Shown one piece after another: positions 25,010 to 32,817 of a stretch of DNA of 64,000 bases. Positions within the stretch are counted from its first letter, which is position 1; each line of letters starts with the position of its first letter. The DNA is from Streptomyces sp. CB01580. GTDB lineage: Bacteria; Actinomycetota; Actinomycetes; Streptomycetales; Streptomycetaceae. The stretch covers positions 62,001-126,000 of the forward strand of contig NZ_LIXJ01000010.1 in assembly GCF_001905795.1 (NCBI RefSeq). Direction: 5' to 3'. Under the pieces are notes generated by a model. That model made no database searches, was not told the DNA's origin, and saw only the letters and a program-made list of their open reading frames with translations. Both the position numbers and the translations under genes were made by a program.

Positions 25010-26520
25010 CAGCCCTTCTTGATGTCGTAGGCGAAGAACTGGGAGTTCAGGCCGTTGACCGGGTATCCGGAGATCTTGCTGCCCGCCACCACGATCTGCG
25101 GGTACAGGTACAGCCAGTCGCTGGCCGCGTCCTCGGCGGTCTTGCGGTTGACCTTCTTCAGGAGCTCGGTCTGCTCGGCGGTGCTGGATGCCTGCTCGGC
25201 CTCCTCGACCCACCGGGTGACCTGCTCGTCGTCGTAGCCCCAGTAGAAGTCGGGGTTGCCGTACCAGACCAGGTCGCGGTCGTTGACGTGCTCCTGGAGC
25301 GTGGCCGTGAAGTCGTGGTTCTTGTAGACCTTCGTGTACCACTCGTCCGGCGTGATCGTGTTGATCCTGACGGTGATGCCGACCTTGGCGAGTTCGGACT
25401 TGATGAAGGTCGCGGCGGTCGGGTGCGGGTCGTAGTTCGGGGTGTCGAGCGTGAAGGAGAAGCCCTTCGCGTATCCGGCCTCGGCGAGCAGCTTCTTGGC
25501 GCGCGCGGTGTCGTACGCGTTGACGTCGGTGAGGTCCTCGTACCAGGGGTCGGTGGGCGGCACCATCGAGCCGATGGGCTTGCCGTAGCCGCCCCACACG
25601 GACTTCAGCAGCTTCTCGTCGTCGATGGCGGCGGAGACGGCCCGGCGCACCTTGACGTCGGTGAACGGCTTGGCCCTGTCGTTGAAGGCGAGCAGCAGCT
25701 TGGTCGTCGAATTCCCGTCGTTCACCTTGTAGTTCGGGTTGTTCTTGAACTGGTCGAGGGCGTCGGGCGACTGCTCGCTCGTGACGACGTCCACCGCGTT
25801 GGTCAGCAGCGCGTTGTTCAGCGCGGTGGCGTCCTTGTAGTAGTGGAAGACGACCCGCTTGTTGGCTGCCGCGTCGCCCCAGTAGCCGGCGAAGCGGTTC
25901 ATGGCGAGGGCGGAGCCGCGGGTCCACTTGTCCAGCGTGTACGGGCCGGTGCCGTCCTCGCTCGTCCTGAGGTCCTTGGCCTGGGAGTTGATGATCCAGA
26001 CGTAGGAGAGGTTGTAGACGAAGGAGATCGACTTCTTCGACAGCCCGACCACGACCGTGCGGGCGTCGGGCGTCCCGACGGACTTGATGACCTCGAGGTT
26101 GCTCTTGCGCGCGGACTGCGAGTCCTTCGCGATCACCTTCTCCAGGCTGTACTTGACGTCCTGGCTGGTGAGCTTCTTGCCGCTGTGGAACGTCACGCCG
26201 TCGCGCAGGGTGAAGGTGTACGTGAGGCCGTCGGCGGAGACCTTGTGGTCCTGCGCGAGGAGCTTTTCGACCTTGCCGTCGTCGGTGAGCCTGAACAGCC
26301 CCTCGTAGACGTTGCCGTTGAGCGCCTCGGTGACGCCCTGGCCGCCGCCCCCGGTGTTGTCGAGGTTCTGCGGCTCGTAGAGCGAACCGATGTCGATGGT
26401 GGCGTCCTTGCCGCTGCCGCCCCCGGACGAGCCGCCGGTGGCGCCACCGCAGGCCGTGAGGGTCAGGGCGAGGGCGGCAGCGGTCGCTCCGCCGTACAGG
26501 GAGGTCTTCTTGATGCTCAT
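25009..26520 (-). CDS. family 5 extracellular solute-binding lipoprotein (peptide/nickel type)
   Basis: A 503-residue lipoprotein with signal peptide and lipobox LTAC (cysteine at residue 24), then a Gly/Ser-rich tether (GGATGGSSGGGSG). The SBP_bac_5 fold shows LLAQDHKVSADGLTYTF, LRDGVTFHSGKKLTSQDV and, near the C-terminus, the PDFYWGYDD region. It feeds the two permeases encoded directly downstream. Peptide-type family 5 proteins bind oligopeptides, but also opines, heme or nickel; the ligand is not evident. Confidence 0.92.
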   Translation of the reverse strand: MSIKKTSLYGGATAAALALTLTACGGATGGSSGGGSGKDATIDIGSLYEPQNLDNTGGGGQGVTEALNGNVYEGLFRLTDDGKVEKLLAQDHKVSADGLTYTFTLRDGVTFHSGKKLTSQDVKYSLEKVIAKDSQSARKSNLEVIKSVGTPDARTVVVGLSKKSISFVYNLSYVWIINSQAKDLRTSEDGTGPYTLDKWTRGSALAMNRFAGYWGDAAANKRVVFHYYKDATALNNALLTNAVDVVTSEQSPDALDQFKNNPNYKVNDGNSTTKLLLAFNDRAKPFTDVKVRRAVSAAIDDEKLLKSVWGGYGKPIGSMVPPTDPWYEDLTDVNAYDTARAKKLLAEAGYAKGFSFTLDTPNYDPHPTAATFIKSELAKVGITVRINTITPDEWYTKVYKNHDFTATLQEHVNDRDLVWYGNPDFYWGYDDEQVTRWVEEAEQASSTAEQTELLKKVNRKTAEDAASDWLYLYPQIVVAGSKISGYPVNGLNSQFFAYDIKKG

Positions 26521-26565
26521 GAGGAGTACGCGCTTTCGTGCTGCGGGGCGGAGTTGCCGGGGCGA

Positions 26566-27306
26566 TCAGTGCTGTGCGGGGAAGCCGTCGCGGAAGACGG
26601 GGCGCTTCTCTCCTGCCGTCACGGGCAGGTGGAAACGGTTCTGCCGCGGCGGCATCGGACAGTTGTACTGATCGGAGAAGCCGCAGGGCGGCACGAAGGC
26701 ACGGTTGAAGTCGAGGAGCACGCGGCCCTCGCCGGTGCGGGTGACGAAGAGGAAGCGTCCGGCGCCGTAGGTGGTGTCGCCGTTGGTCGGGTCACCGAAG
26801 ACGAGCAGCAGGGTGCCGTCGTCGTCGAAGGCGCTCAGGGTGTAGTCCCGGCCGTCCAGGGTGAGTTCGATGTCTCCCGGTACGACGAGGTCGCGGGTGC
26901 CGCCGTTGTCCCGGATGTGCTCGAACGGGACCCTCCTGGCGCCCGTCACCGGCGTGTACGACGCCTCCAGCACCCAGGACGGGTCGTACGGGAAGACATC
27001 GGTGCGGTCGAAGTGCCGGATCGCGGGGGAGTGCGCGTCCCAGAAACGCAGTCCGTACTCGGGCGCGCCGGTGACGGCGTCGGTGCGTTCGAGCGTGGTG
27101 ACGGTCACGGTGTCCGGCTGCCCGGTGCGGGCCGCGTCCGGGTCGGGCCGCTCGCCGTCCGGGGCCCAGCGGGTCTCGACGAGGGCGAGGTTCCCGGTGG
27201 CCGAGGTGACGGAGCGGCGCCGTTCGGCGCGCCATGCCTCCCAGTCCGCGGCGGCGTCGGCGGGCGGTTCGGGGGACGGGGCGGCGTGCGGCACGGTGGT
27301 ACTCAT
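26566..27306 (-). CDS. DUF1684 domain-containing protein
   Basis: A 246-residue soluble protein with the DUF1684 hallmarks: WEAWRAERR near the N-terminus, YGAGRFLFV, and the C-terminal signature of a LDFNRAF strand followed by PPCGFSDQYNCPMPP and NRFHLPVTAGEK. DUF1684 proteins have no established activity. It is the first gene of the ABC operon, 45 bp upstream of the binding-protein gene and directly behind the promoter at 27376-27405, so a role in handling the imported substrate is likely but unproven. The ATG is at 27304-27306. Confidence 0.88.
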   Translation of the reverse strand: MSTTVPHAAPSPEPPADAAADWEAWRAERRRSVTSATGNLALVETRWAPDGERPDPDAARTGQPDTVTVTTLERTDAVTGAPEYGLRFWDAHSPAIRHFDRTDVFPYDPSWVLEASYTPVTGARRVPFEHIRDNGGTRDLVVPGDIELTLDGRDYTLSAFDDDGTLLLVFGDPTNGDTTYGAGRFLFVTRTGEGRVLLDFNRAFVPPCGFSDQYNCPMPPRQNRFHLPVTAGEKRPVFRDGFPAQH

Positions 27307-27375
27307 TCGCGTAGGCGTTCATGGCTGTCACGCCTCGAATATCACGGTGCGTGAGTTTCAACCCAAAGGACCTTC

Positions 27376-27405
27376 TTTATCTTCCATAAGGCACGCTAAT
27401 GTCAA
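27376..27405 (-). promoter_or_regulatory. sigma70-type promoter for the DUF1684/ABC operon
   Basis: On the minus strand TTGACA (27405-27400) is followed after 18 nt by GATAAA (27381-27376) in an unusually AT-rich patch. The predicted start site is about 60 nt upstream of the DUF1684 ATG. It is the best consensus promoter I can see in the window. Confidence 0.55.
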
Positions 27406-27555
27406 ATATGACTGCATGGTGAGACCCGGACGTCGCGCGCCCCGGGCTCCGGGCCGAGTGGTACGGGACCGGAACACGCACCGGCACACCGCGGCCGTGC
27501 CGCCGTCGTGTGCCGGTGCGAGCCGGGCCCGGGGCCGCGTCGGCGGCCCGGTGCC

Positions 27556-28254
27556 TCATGCGACGGGCGGCCCGGCGTCGGCGATCCAGGTGTGGGCCCA
27601 GGCCACCAGTGCCGGATCGTTCAGGGCGTCGACCCACAGGTCGGCCCGTTCCGCCCCCCGGCCGGAGGGCCGTGGCCCGACGCCGACCACCCGCAGTCCG
27701 GCCCTCCGGGCGGACTCGATGCCGGTGAGGGAGTCCTCGACCGCCAGCGCTTCGTGCGGTCGGACACCGCACCGTTCCGCCGCCTCGGCGTACACATCGG
27801 GGCGGGGCTTGGGGCGCAGGGAGCCGCCCGCCACGACGACGTGGTCGAAGTGGCCGAGCAGTCCGGCCCGCCGCAGGCACGACTCCACCATCTCCCGCGG
27901 GCAGTTGCTGGCGACCGCGAGCGGCATGTGGCGAGCGGTGAGCCCCACCAGGGCGGCAGCGCCCGGCATGGTGACGGGGTCCTCGTCGACCAGCGTCATG
28001 AAGTGCATCAGGAGCGATTGCGTCATCTCGTAGGTGAGTTCGGGTTTCCCGGTCTCCCGGGCCATGAGGCTTCCGCACTCGGTGTAGTGGACGCCCTGGG
28101 CGCGTTCGGCGAAGCCGGGCGGGGGCTTGAGGCCGAACTCCGCGAACACTCTGTTGCGGGCGTCCTGCCAGTGGCGTTCGGTGTCCATGAGTGTGCCGTC
28201 GCAATCGAAGACGATGGCGGCGGGGGACCAGTTGGGAATGGGGTGAGCTGCCAT
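27556..28254 (-). CDS. HAD-superfamily phosphatase (beta-phosphoglucomutase-like)
   Basis: A 232-residue HAD hydrolase with motif I FDCDGTLMDTE, motif II VASNCPREMV, motif III KPRPDVY, and motif IV VEDSLTGIESAR. A helical C1 cap lies between motifs I and II. This pattern matches subfamily IA sugar-phosphate phosphatases and beta-phosphoglucomutases; motif I DxDGT is compatible with either. It begins with ATG at 28252-28254 after a GAGA element. Its gene is isolated, on the minus strand, facing away from the TetR gene at 28828. Confidence 0.87.
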   Translation of the reverse strand: MAAHPIPNWSPAAIVFDCDGTLMDTERHWQDARNRVFAEFGLKPPPGFAERAQGVHYTECGSLMARETGKPELTYEMTQSLLMHFMTLVDEDPVTMPGAAALVGLTARHMPLAVASNCPREMVESCLRRAGLLGHFDHVVVAGGSLRPKPRPDVYAEAAERCGVRPHEALAVEDSLTGIESARRAGLRVVGVGPRPSGRGAERADLWVDALNDPALVAWAHTWIADAGPPVA

Positions 28255-28827
28255 TTCTCTGCCGTTCTCGGAGCGTGCGCCGGCCGCGGTCCGATTCCGG
28301 TTCGCTGTTCTCCCGGACCGGGGGAAGGCGCGCTGGGCTGAGGGTGAACTGGATTTCGGACGATCTTCGGTGACCGTTTGAGAAGGCGGTCGATCGCCTC
28401 TGCGGAGCTCGCCGCGACGGATTTCATCCGTCGATTCGGGGCGGGCCCGAAAACATCGTGCCGACTACGTTAATTTCGCGTCCGAGCGGCGCGCAATCAC
28501 TACTTCGAGTGTTTTGGCGCGGGGCGATCGCGCGCCGGGCGTGCGCGGAGGAGTGGCCCGAGGGTGACCGTGCGGAGCCGATCGGCCGCCCAATCGGCCC
28601 GAAAGCCCGGTGATGTGGAAAAAACCTGGTCGTTTCCGGGAACAGTCGTGGCGGAGCCGTGTGCGAATGAGTGGGCAAGCCCCCGGGTTTCCTTGGCATC
28701 CCCCTGTGTGCGCAGTCGAAGAATAATAAAATCTCCGCTCGGTACGGTTGGGCGAGGCCGTCGATGCGCGGGCGCACTACCTCCTCGCGCCTTATGTATC
28801 GCATGGAATATCGAAGGTGGAACACGC
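28255..28827. other. 573-bp intergenic region without a gene
   Basis: The region separates divergent HAD and TetR genes. Reading frames here have poor codon composition and frequent stops, and base composition is lower in GC than its flanks, with patches such as GAATAATAAAATC (28732-28744) and TACGTTAATTTCGCG. It holds the pseudo-palindrome at 28617-28637 and presumably both promoters. I see no RNA gene or protein in it. Confidence 0.6.
28617..28637. promoter_or_regulatory. 21-bp pseudo-palindrome, candidate TetR-family operator
   Basis: GGAAAAAACC-T-GGTCGTTTCC has 10-bp arms matching at 8 positions. It lies about 190 bp upstream of the ScbR-like regulator gene. Gamma-butyrolactone receptors bind AT-rich palindromes of about 22-26 bp, so this may be an autoregulatory element. 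Confidence 0.35.
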
Positions 28828-29505
28828 ATGCAGGACAGAGCGCGAACGACCCGGAGATCTCTGCTGGAATCCGCGGCGCAGCTCTTCGTCGAACGGGGGT
28901 ATGCGGGAACGAGCGTCAACGACATATGCGCCCGTTCGGGAAGGACCAGCGGGGCCGTCTACTTCCACTACTCCAGCAAGGAGAAACTCGCCCTCGCCGT
29001 GGTGCGCGACCGGTTCGCCGCGTGGCCCCAGCTGTCCGCGTACTACACGGCCCCGGACGTCCCGCCGCTCGAACGGCTCGTCGCCCTGAGCTTCGAGATC
29101 GCCAGGGTCCTGTGCCAGGACGTCGTGGCGCGGGCGGGTGCCCGGCTGTGGGCGGAGCGGCGGAGCATCGACGCCGTCGTTCCCACCCCGTTCGCCGCCT
29201 GGACCGCGGCCGCCACCCGGCTGCTCGCCGACGCCCGGTCACGGGGCGAACTCGCCGCGGGTGTCGAACCGGCGGGTGCCGCCCCGGCCCTGGTGTGCGC
29301 CTTCTTCGGCCTGTACAGCCTCAGCGGCGACGGGACACCGCGGGAGGACGAGTTCGTCTCCCGGCTCGACCAGTGGTGGCGGCTCGTCCTGAACGCCCTG
29401 CAGGCGCGCCCGGACCCCGGCGCGCTGATCGCGAGTGCCCGCGCCCGGCTTCCCGTCGGCGGGCCGGACGCCCGGCGGGAGCGCCGACCGGGTCCCGGGG
29501 CGTGA
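28828..29505 (+). CDS. TetR-family regulator, gamma-butyrolactone-receptor-like (ScbR/ArpA type)
   Basis: A 225-residue protein. The HTH covers residues 8-55 (RRSLLESAAQLFVERGY, then SGRTSGAVYFHYSSKEKLALAV), closely following the pattern of ScbR/ArpA proteins (KGALYFHFxSKEELA). The ligand domain keeps the VVARAGARL helix and a PFAAW...LLADARSRGEL stretch, also characteristic of butyrolactone receptors. The ATG at 28828 follows GAAGGTGG. No AfsA-type butenolide synthase or biosynthetic cluster is adjacent, so it may be an orphan or pseudo-receptor responding to another ligand. Confidence 0.82.
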   Translation: MQDRARTTRRSLLESAAQLFVERGYAGTSVNDICARSGRTSGAVYFHYSSKEKLALAVVRDRFAAWPQLSAYYTAPDVPPLERLVALSFEIARVLCQDVVARAGARLWAERRSIDAVVPTPFAAWTAAATRLLADARSRGELAAGVEPAGAAPALVCAFFGLYSLSGDGTPREDEFVSRLDQWWRLVLNALQARPDPGALIASARARLPVGGPDARRERRPGPGA

Positions 29506-29563
29506 TCCGCCATCGGTGCGGCGGGACCCGAACCGGCCGCGTCCGTACCGAAGGAGACCGGGA

Positions 29564-30070
29564 TCACATCGCCCGGTGCCTCGACAGGTAGGAGGCGCGG
29601 TGCATCTCCCGCAGGCGATCGGCCAGGGCCGGCACCGGTCCCTGGACCTCGATGCCCGCTACCACCTCCTGGACCGGCAGGGCGCGCACCGGGGACGGCG
29701 GCGCGCCCAGCTCGTCCAGCCACTGCGTCAGCTGGGCCGCGGAGTGGGCGTAGACGATGCGGTCGAGGCCCACCCAGCCGTGGGCGGCGGCGCACATGGG
29801 GCAGTGCTCGCCCGAGGTGAAGACGGTCGCCGCGGCCCGCTGGGGCGCCGTGAGGTGTACGGCCGCCCAGCGGGCCAGTTCGAACTCGGGGTGGTGGGTG
29901 CTGTCGCCGAGGCCGTGCACGCGGTTGCGGTCCTCGGCGAGGACCCGGCCGTCGCCGCTCACCAGGACGGAACCGAAGGGCTCGTCCCCGGCCCGCAGCG
30001 CCTCCTCGGCCAGGTGCACGGCCCGCTCCAGGTGGCGGAGTTCGGCATCGGACAGCTCGACTGATGGCAA
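29564..30070 (-). CDS. nucleoside/cytosine-type deaminase (CDA superfamily)
   Basis: A 168-residue zinc deaminase. The first zinc site is HPEFELARW, with HPE in place of the usual HAE, and the second is GEHCPMCAAA (PCxxC-type). These supply one histidine, the catalytic glutamate and two cysteines. The length and end region resemble guanine deaminase-like and tRNA-adenosine-deaminase-like bacterial proteins; the substrate base is uncertain. The TTG at 30068-30070 is chosen because GAGGAG lies 6 nt upstream; no ATG/GTG fits the domain start. Confidence 0.82.
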   Translation of the reverse strand: MPSVELSDAELRHLERAVHLAEEALRAGDEPFGSVLVSGDGRVLAEDRNRVHGLGDSTHHPEFELARWAAVHLTAPQRAAATVFTSGEHCPMCAAAHGWVGLDRIVYAHSAAQLTQWLDELGAPPSPVRALPVQEVVAGIEVQGPVPALADRLREMHRASYLSRHRAM

Positions 30071-30165
30071 GGGTCTCTCCTCGTGTGTGCGGACGGGCCG
30101 GGTGTACGGGGCTCGGGGTGCGGGGCGGCCCGCGGGTCCGTGGTACCACCCGGGGCGGGAGGCAG

Positions 30166-30216
30166 GCCTGCGCGCCGCGCCGTCCGTCGTGCGGGTGGGC
30201 GGCGCGGCGCGCAGGC
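30166..30216 (-). terminator. perfect 16-bp stem terminator after the cyn genes
   Basis: GCCTGCGCGCCGCGCC (30166-30181) and GGCGCGGCGCGCAGGC (30201-30216) are exact reverse complements around a 19-nt loop. It lies directly downstream (minus strand) of the small frame that stops at 30219. It separates the cyn transcript from the deaminase gene. Confidence 0.65.
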
Positions 30217-30218
30217 GG

Positions 30219-30320
30219 CTATCGGGCCGTCGGCGCTCCCGCCACCCTGCGGTCCCCGCCGTTGTGCTCCTGCCAGAACCGGTACACGTCGACGGCGGCC
30301 TCGTGCGGCTCGTGCCGCAT
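30219..30320 (-). pseudogene. 33-aa frame between cynS and its terminator, possible gene remnant
   Basis: The frame reads MRHEPHEAAVDVYRFWQEH and continues to a TAG that abuts the strong terminator. Its third positions are strongly G/C and the residue mix (HEAAVDVYRFW) looks like the last helix of a globular protein. There is no ribosome binding site before the ATG, and the in-frame sequence upstream up to the cynS stop is Pro/Arg-rich. It may be the surviving 3' end of a third cyn-operon gene. It and the terminator fill the 369-bp gap between cynS and the deaminase. Confidence 0.3.
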
Positions 30321-30439
30321 CGGCAGCCGGCGGGCGGGCGGATCCGGCGGGCGGACCGGGACGGCACCGGCGGATGCCGTCCCGGCCCGACGACCGGTGT
30401 CCCGCGTCCTGTGCGGACGCGCCGTCGGAAGTCGACCGG

Positions 30440-30910
30440 TCAGAAGGGCTTGGTGGGCAAGTACTTGCCGTCCAGGGTGATGACGGCGCGCTCCCCGCCC
30501 TCGGGGTCGGCGACCTTCTTCACCTCCAGCTTGAAGTTGATCGCGCTGATGATGCCGTCGCCGAACTGTTCGTGGACGAGCGCCTTGAGGGTGGTGCCGT
30601 ATACCTGGAGCATCTCGTAGAAGCGGTAGATCGTCGGGTCGGTGGGAATCCGGTCGGGGATCGATCCCCGCGTCGGGATGGTCTGCAGCAGCAGGGCGGC
30701 GTCGGCGTCCAGGCCCAGCAGCTCCGCCACGGCCTCGGCGGACTTCTTCGGGAGGGCCTGCTGGCCGAGGACGGCGGCGGTGACGAAGGCGACCGACAGC
30801 TCGGCGGCGTCGGCGATCCGCTGCCAGGTCACGTCCTTGCGGGTCTTGGCCTCGACGGCGGCCACGGCCAGGGCCGCGCGGGCGGTGGGGTCGAACTGGG
30901 CGTGGGGCAT
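30440..30910 (-). CDS. cynS: cyanase (cyanate hydratase)
   Basis: Converts cyanate and bicarbonate to ammonia and CO2. At 156 residues it equals the E. coli enzyme in length. The N-terminal helical domain (VTWQRIADAAELSVAFVTAAV) is followed by the catalytic domain with YRFYEMLQVYG, which supplies the active-site Arg and Glu (R96 and E99 in E. coli). GDGIISAINF supplies the Ser, and the protein ends TLDGKYLPTKPF, almost identical to E. coli. ATG at 30908-30910, 58 bp downstream of cynT on the same strand, so cynT-cynS is an operon. Confidence 0.97.
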   Translation of the reverse strand: MPHAQFDPTARAALAVAAVEAKTRKDVTWQRIADAAELSVAFVTAAVLGQQALPKKSAEAVAELLGLDADAALLLQTIPTRGSIPDRIPTDPTIYRFYEMLQVYGTTLKALVHEQFGDGIISAINFKLEVKKVADPEGGERAVITLDGKYLPTKPF

Positions 30911-30968
30911 GGGGTTTCCTTTCCGTGGCACCGGCACCGAGGCGGCCGGTGCGTTCTCGAGGGGTGTG

Positions 30969-31568
30969 TCAGGCCGCGGTGACGACGGGGTCGACCGTCT
31001 CGACGGATCCGGTCGCGATGTCGAAGACCCAGCCGTGCAGGGTGAGCGTCCGGGCGGCCAGGGCGCGGGCCACCGAGGGATGGGTGACCAGGTTCTCCAG
31101 CTGTGCCGCGACATTGACGCGCACCAGGGCGGCCGGTCCGGACGTGCCGGGTGCGACCGGTGCGGCGGCGGCGCGGGCGCGTGCGGCGTCCGCGTGCCGC
31201 AGCCAGTCGGCGATCACCGGGGCGCCGCTCAGGTCGTGCTCCTCGGCCAGGGCGGTCATGGCACCGCAGGCCGAGTGCCCGCAGACGACCGCGTCGCGGA
31301 CGCCCAGCACGGAGACGGCGTACTCGATGCTCGCCGCGACGCCGTCCGTGCCCGAGGAATGGGCGGGGACCAGATTGCCCGCGGTGCGGACGACGAACAG
31401 CTCACCGGGTTCGCTCTGGGTGATCAGTTCGGGTACCACGCGGGCATCGGAGCAGCCGATGAACAGCGTCCTGGGCCGGTGCGTCGTGGCCAGGCGGGCG
31501 AACAGTCCGGCCTTCGCGGGGAACACCTCGCGGCGGAAACGCTCGGAGCCGTCGGTGATGTCGTGCAC
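30969..31568 (-). CDS. cynT: beta-class carbonic anhydrase of the cyn operon
   Basis: Supplies bicarbonate to cyanase and retains CO2. The zinc ligands of beta-carbonic anhydrases are visible: CSDAR (Cys and the Asp-Arg dyad) and GHSACGAM (His and Cys). I chose the second of two close GTG codons (31566-31568, VHDITDG) because GAAGGGAG then lies 5-6 nt upstream; the protein is then 199 residues, slightly shorter than E. coli CynT. Gene order cynR (divergent)-cynT-cynS copies the E. coli regulatory half of the operon, but no cynX transporter gene is present. Confidence 0.93.
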   Translation of the reverse strand: MHDITDGSERFRREVFPAKAGLFARLATTHRPRTLFIGCSDARVVPELITQSEPGELFVVRTAGNLVPAHSSGTDGVAASIEYAVSVLGVRDAVVCGHSACGAMTALAEEHDLSGAPVIADWLRHADAARARAAAAPVAPGTSGPAALVRVNVAAQLENLVTHPSVARALAARTLTLHGWVFDIATGSVETVDPVVTAA

Positions 31569-31631
31569 GGTCACTCCCTTCGGTGGTCGCCGGCCCGATG
31601 GGCTGACGTCATCCACCATGCATGACCTGCC

Positions 31632-31637
31632 GCTATA
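31632..31637 (-). promoter_or_regulatory. -10 box of the cynT promoter
   Basis: Read on the minus strand, TATAGC (31637-31632) is the best -10 candidate before cynT. No good -35 is present at 17 nt; the palindrome at 31657-31682 begins where a -35 would lie, as expected for an activator-dependent LysR-type promoter. Confidence 0.4.
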
Positions 31638-31656
31638 GAGTCCAAGTCATGTTGCC

Positions 31657-31682
31657 CATAGATCCCATTGATCTCATCTATG
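31657..31682. promoter_or_regulatory. 26-bp inverted repeat, candidate CynR operator
   Basis: CATAGAT-N12-ATCTATG has perfect 7-bp arms and lies in the 300-bp cynT/cynR divergent region. The spacing (two turns, with T-N12-A at the inner edges) is close to the T-N11-A LysR box. The AT-rich arms stand out against the GC-rich background. Confidence 0.6.
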
Positions 31683-31856
31683 AATCGGGTGCGGACGGTC
31701 CGGGTCGTGACGGCGAGCGCGGTCCTCCCGGTCGCCTGACGCGCCCCGGGCCGCTCCGCCGGGCGTCGTCCCGCCGGGGTCCGAGGCCGTGGCGCCCCGA
31801 TGACCAGGGGGCATAGGCGACGTCGAATATTCGTGGGGACATCGATCGATCGGCCC

Positions 31857-31862
31857 TATACT
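31857..31862 (+). promoter_or_regulatory. -10 box for a leaderless cynR transcript
   Basis: TATACT is 6 nt before the cynR ATG at 31869, and there is no ribosome binding site, so the mRNA probably begins at the start codon. Confidence 0.5.
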
Positions 31863-31868
31863 CCGGGC

Positions 31869-32801
31869 ATGGGCCCGGAACTGCGTCACCTCCGTTACCT
31901 GATCGCCGTGGTCGAACACGGCAGCTTCACGCGTGCGGCCGACGAACTGCGCATCTCCCAGCCGACGCTGTCGCAGCAGATCAAGCAGTTGGAGAGAGCG
32001 GTCGGCGTCCAGCTCCTCGACCGCAGCGGCCGAGGTGTCCGCCCGACCGACGCGGGCGAGGTCTATGTACGCCATGCGCGGCGCGCTCTCGGCGAACTGG
32101 CGGCGGCCGACCGTGCCGTCCTCGACGTCGCCGACCTCTCCCGGGGGCATCTGCGCCTGGCGATGACGCCGACATTCACCGCCTACCTGGTCGGACCGCT
32201 CGCCCGGGAACTGCGCACCCGTCACCCCGGCATCAGCCTGGAGGTGCGGGAGATGACGCAGGACCGCATCGAGGCGAGCCTGCTGGCCGACGAACTGGAC
32301 CTCGGCATCGCGTTCGGGGGAGACCACCTCTCCGGGATCGCGGCGGTCCCGCTCTTCACCGAGACGCTCGGCCTCGTCGTCACCACCCGCCGCCCGGACG
32401 CCCGGACCGGGAAACCCGTCCCGGTCCGTGAGCTGGCCGGACAGCAACTCGCCCTGCTCAGCAGCGACTTCGCCACGCGCAATCACATCGATCGGTACTT
32501 CGCCCGGCATCGGGTCAGCCCGCCGATCGCCGTGGAGGCCAACAGCGTCCAGGCGCTCACCGAGATCGTGCAGCGCACCGACCGGCTGGCCACCGTGCTG
32601 CCCGAAGCGGTCACGGACGACCACCCCCATCTCACCCCCGTCCCGGTCGACCCGCCCCTGCCCACCAGGGTCGCCACCCTGCTGCGCCGGGAGAGTGCCT
32701 ACGAGAGCGCCGCCGCGCGCGCCTTCACCCGGCTGACGCACGCCCTGGTCCGGGAGCGCGGTTACGCACCGGCCGGGCCGTGCCACGACGCCCCCGACTG
32801 A
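31869..32801 (+). CDS. cynR: LysR-family activator of cyanate genes
   Basis: A 310-residue LysR regulator. Its HTH (VVEHGSFTRAADELRISQPTLSQQIKQLE in parts) and the following GDRSGR-type segment follow E. coli CynR closely, as do the effector-domain motifs PTFTAYLVGPL, DELDLGIAF, LLSSDFATRNHID and VEANSVQAL. Position also fits: it is divergent from cynTS, across a 300-bp region with a LysR-like palindrome. By analogy it activates cynTS in response to cyanate. Confidence 0.93.
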   Translation: MGPELRHLRYLIAVVEHGSFTRAADELRISQPTLSQQIKQLERAVGVQLLDRSGRGVRPTDAGEVYVRHARRALGELAAADRAVLDVADLSRGHLRLAMTPTFTAYLVGPLARELRTRHPGISLEVREMTQDRIEASLLADELDLGIAFGGDHLSGIAAVPLFTETLGLVVTTRRPDARTGKPVPVRELAGQQLALLSSDFATRNHIDRYFARHRVSPPIAVEANSVQALTEIVQRTDRLATVLPEAVTDDHPHLTPVPVDPPLPTRVATLLRRESAYESAAARAFTRLTHALVRERGYAPAGPCHDAPD

Positions 32802-32817
32802 ATGGGAGAATGAGGAC

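Noticed and set aside
27307..27370. Leader peptide upstream of DUF1684 (frame MKLTHRDIRGVTAMNAYANE)
   Set aside because: The frame has no stop before running into the DUF1684 gene in another frame and lacks a ribosome binding site or an attenuator hairpin.
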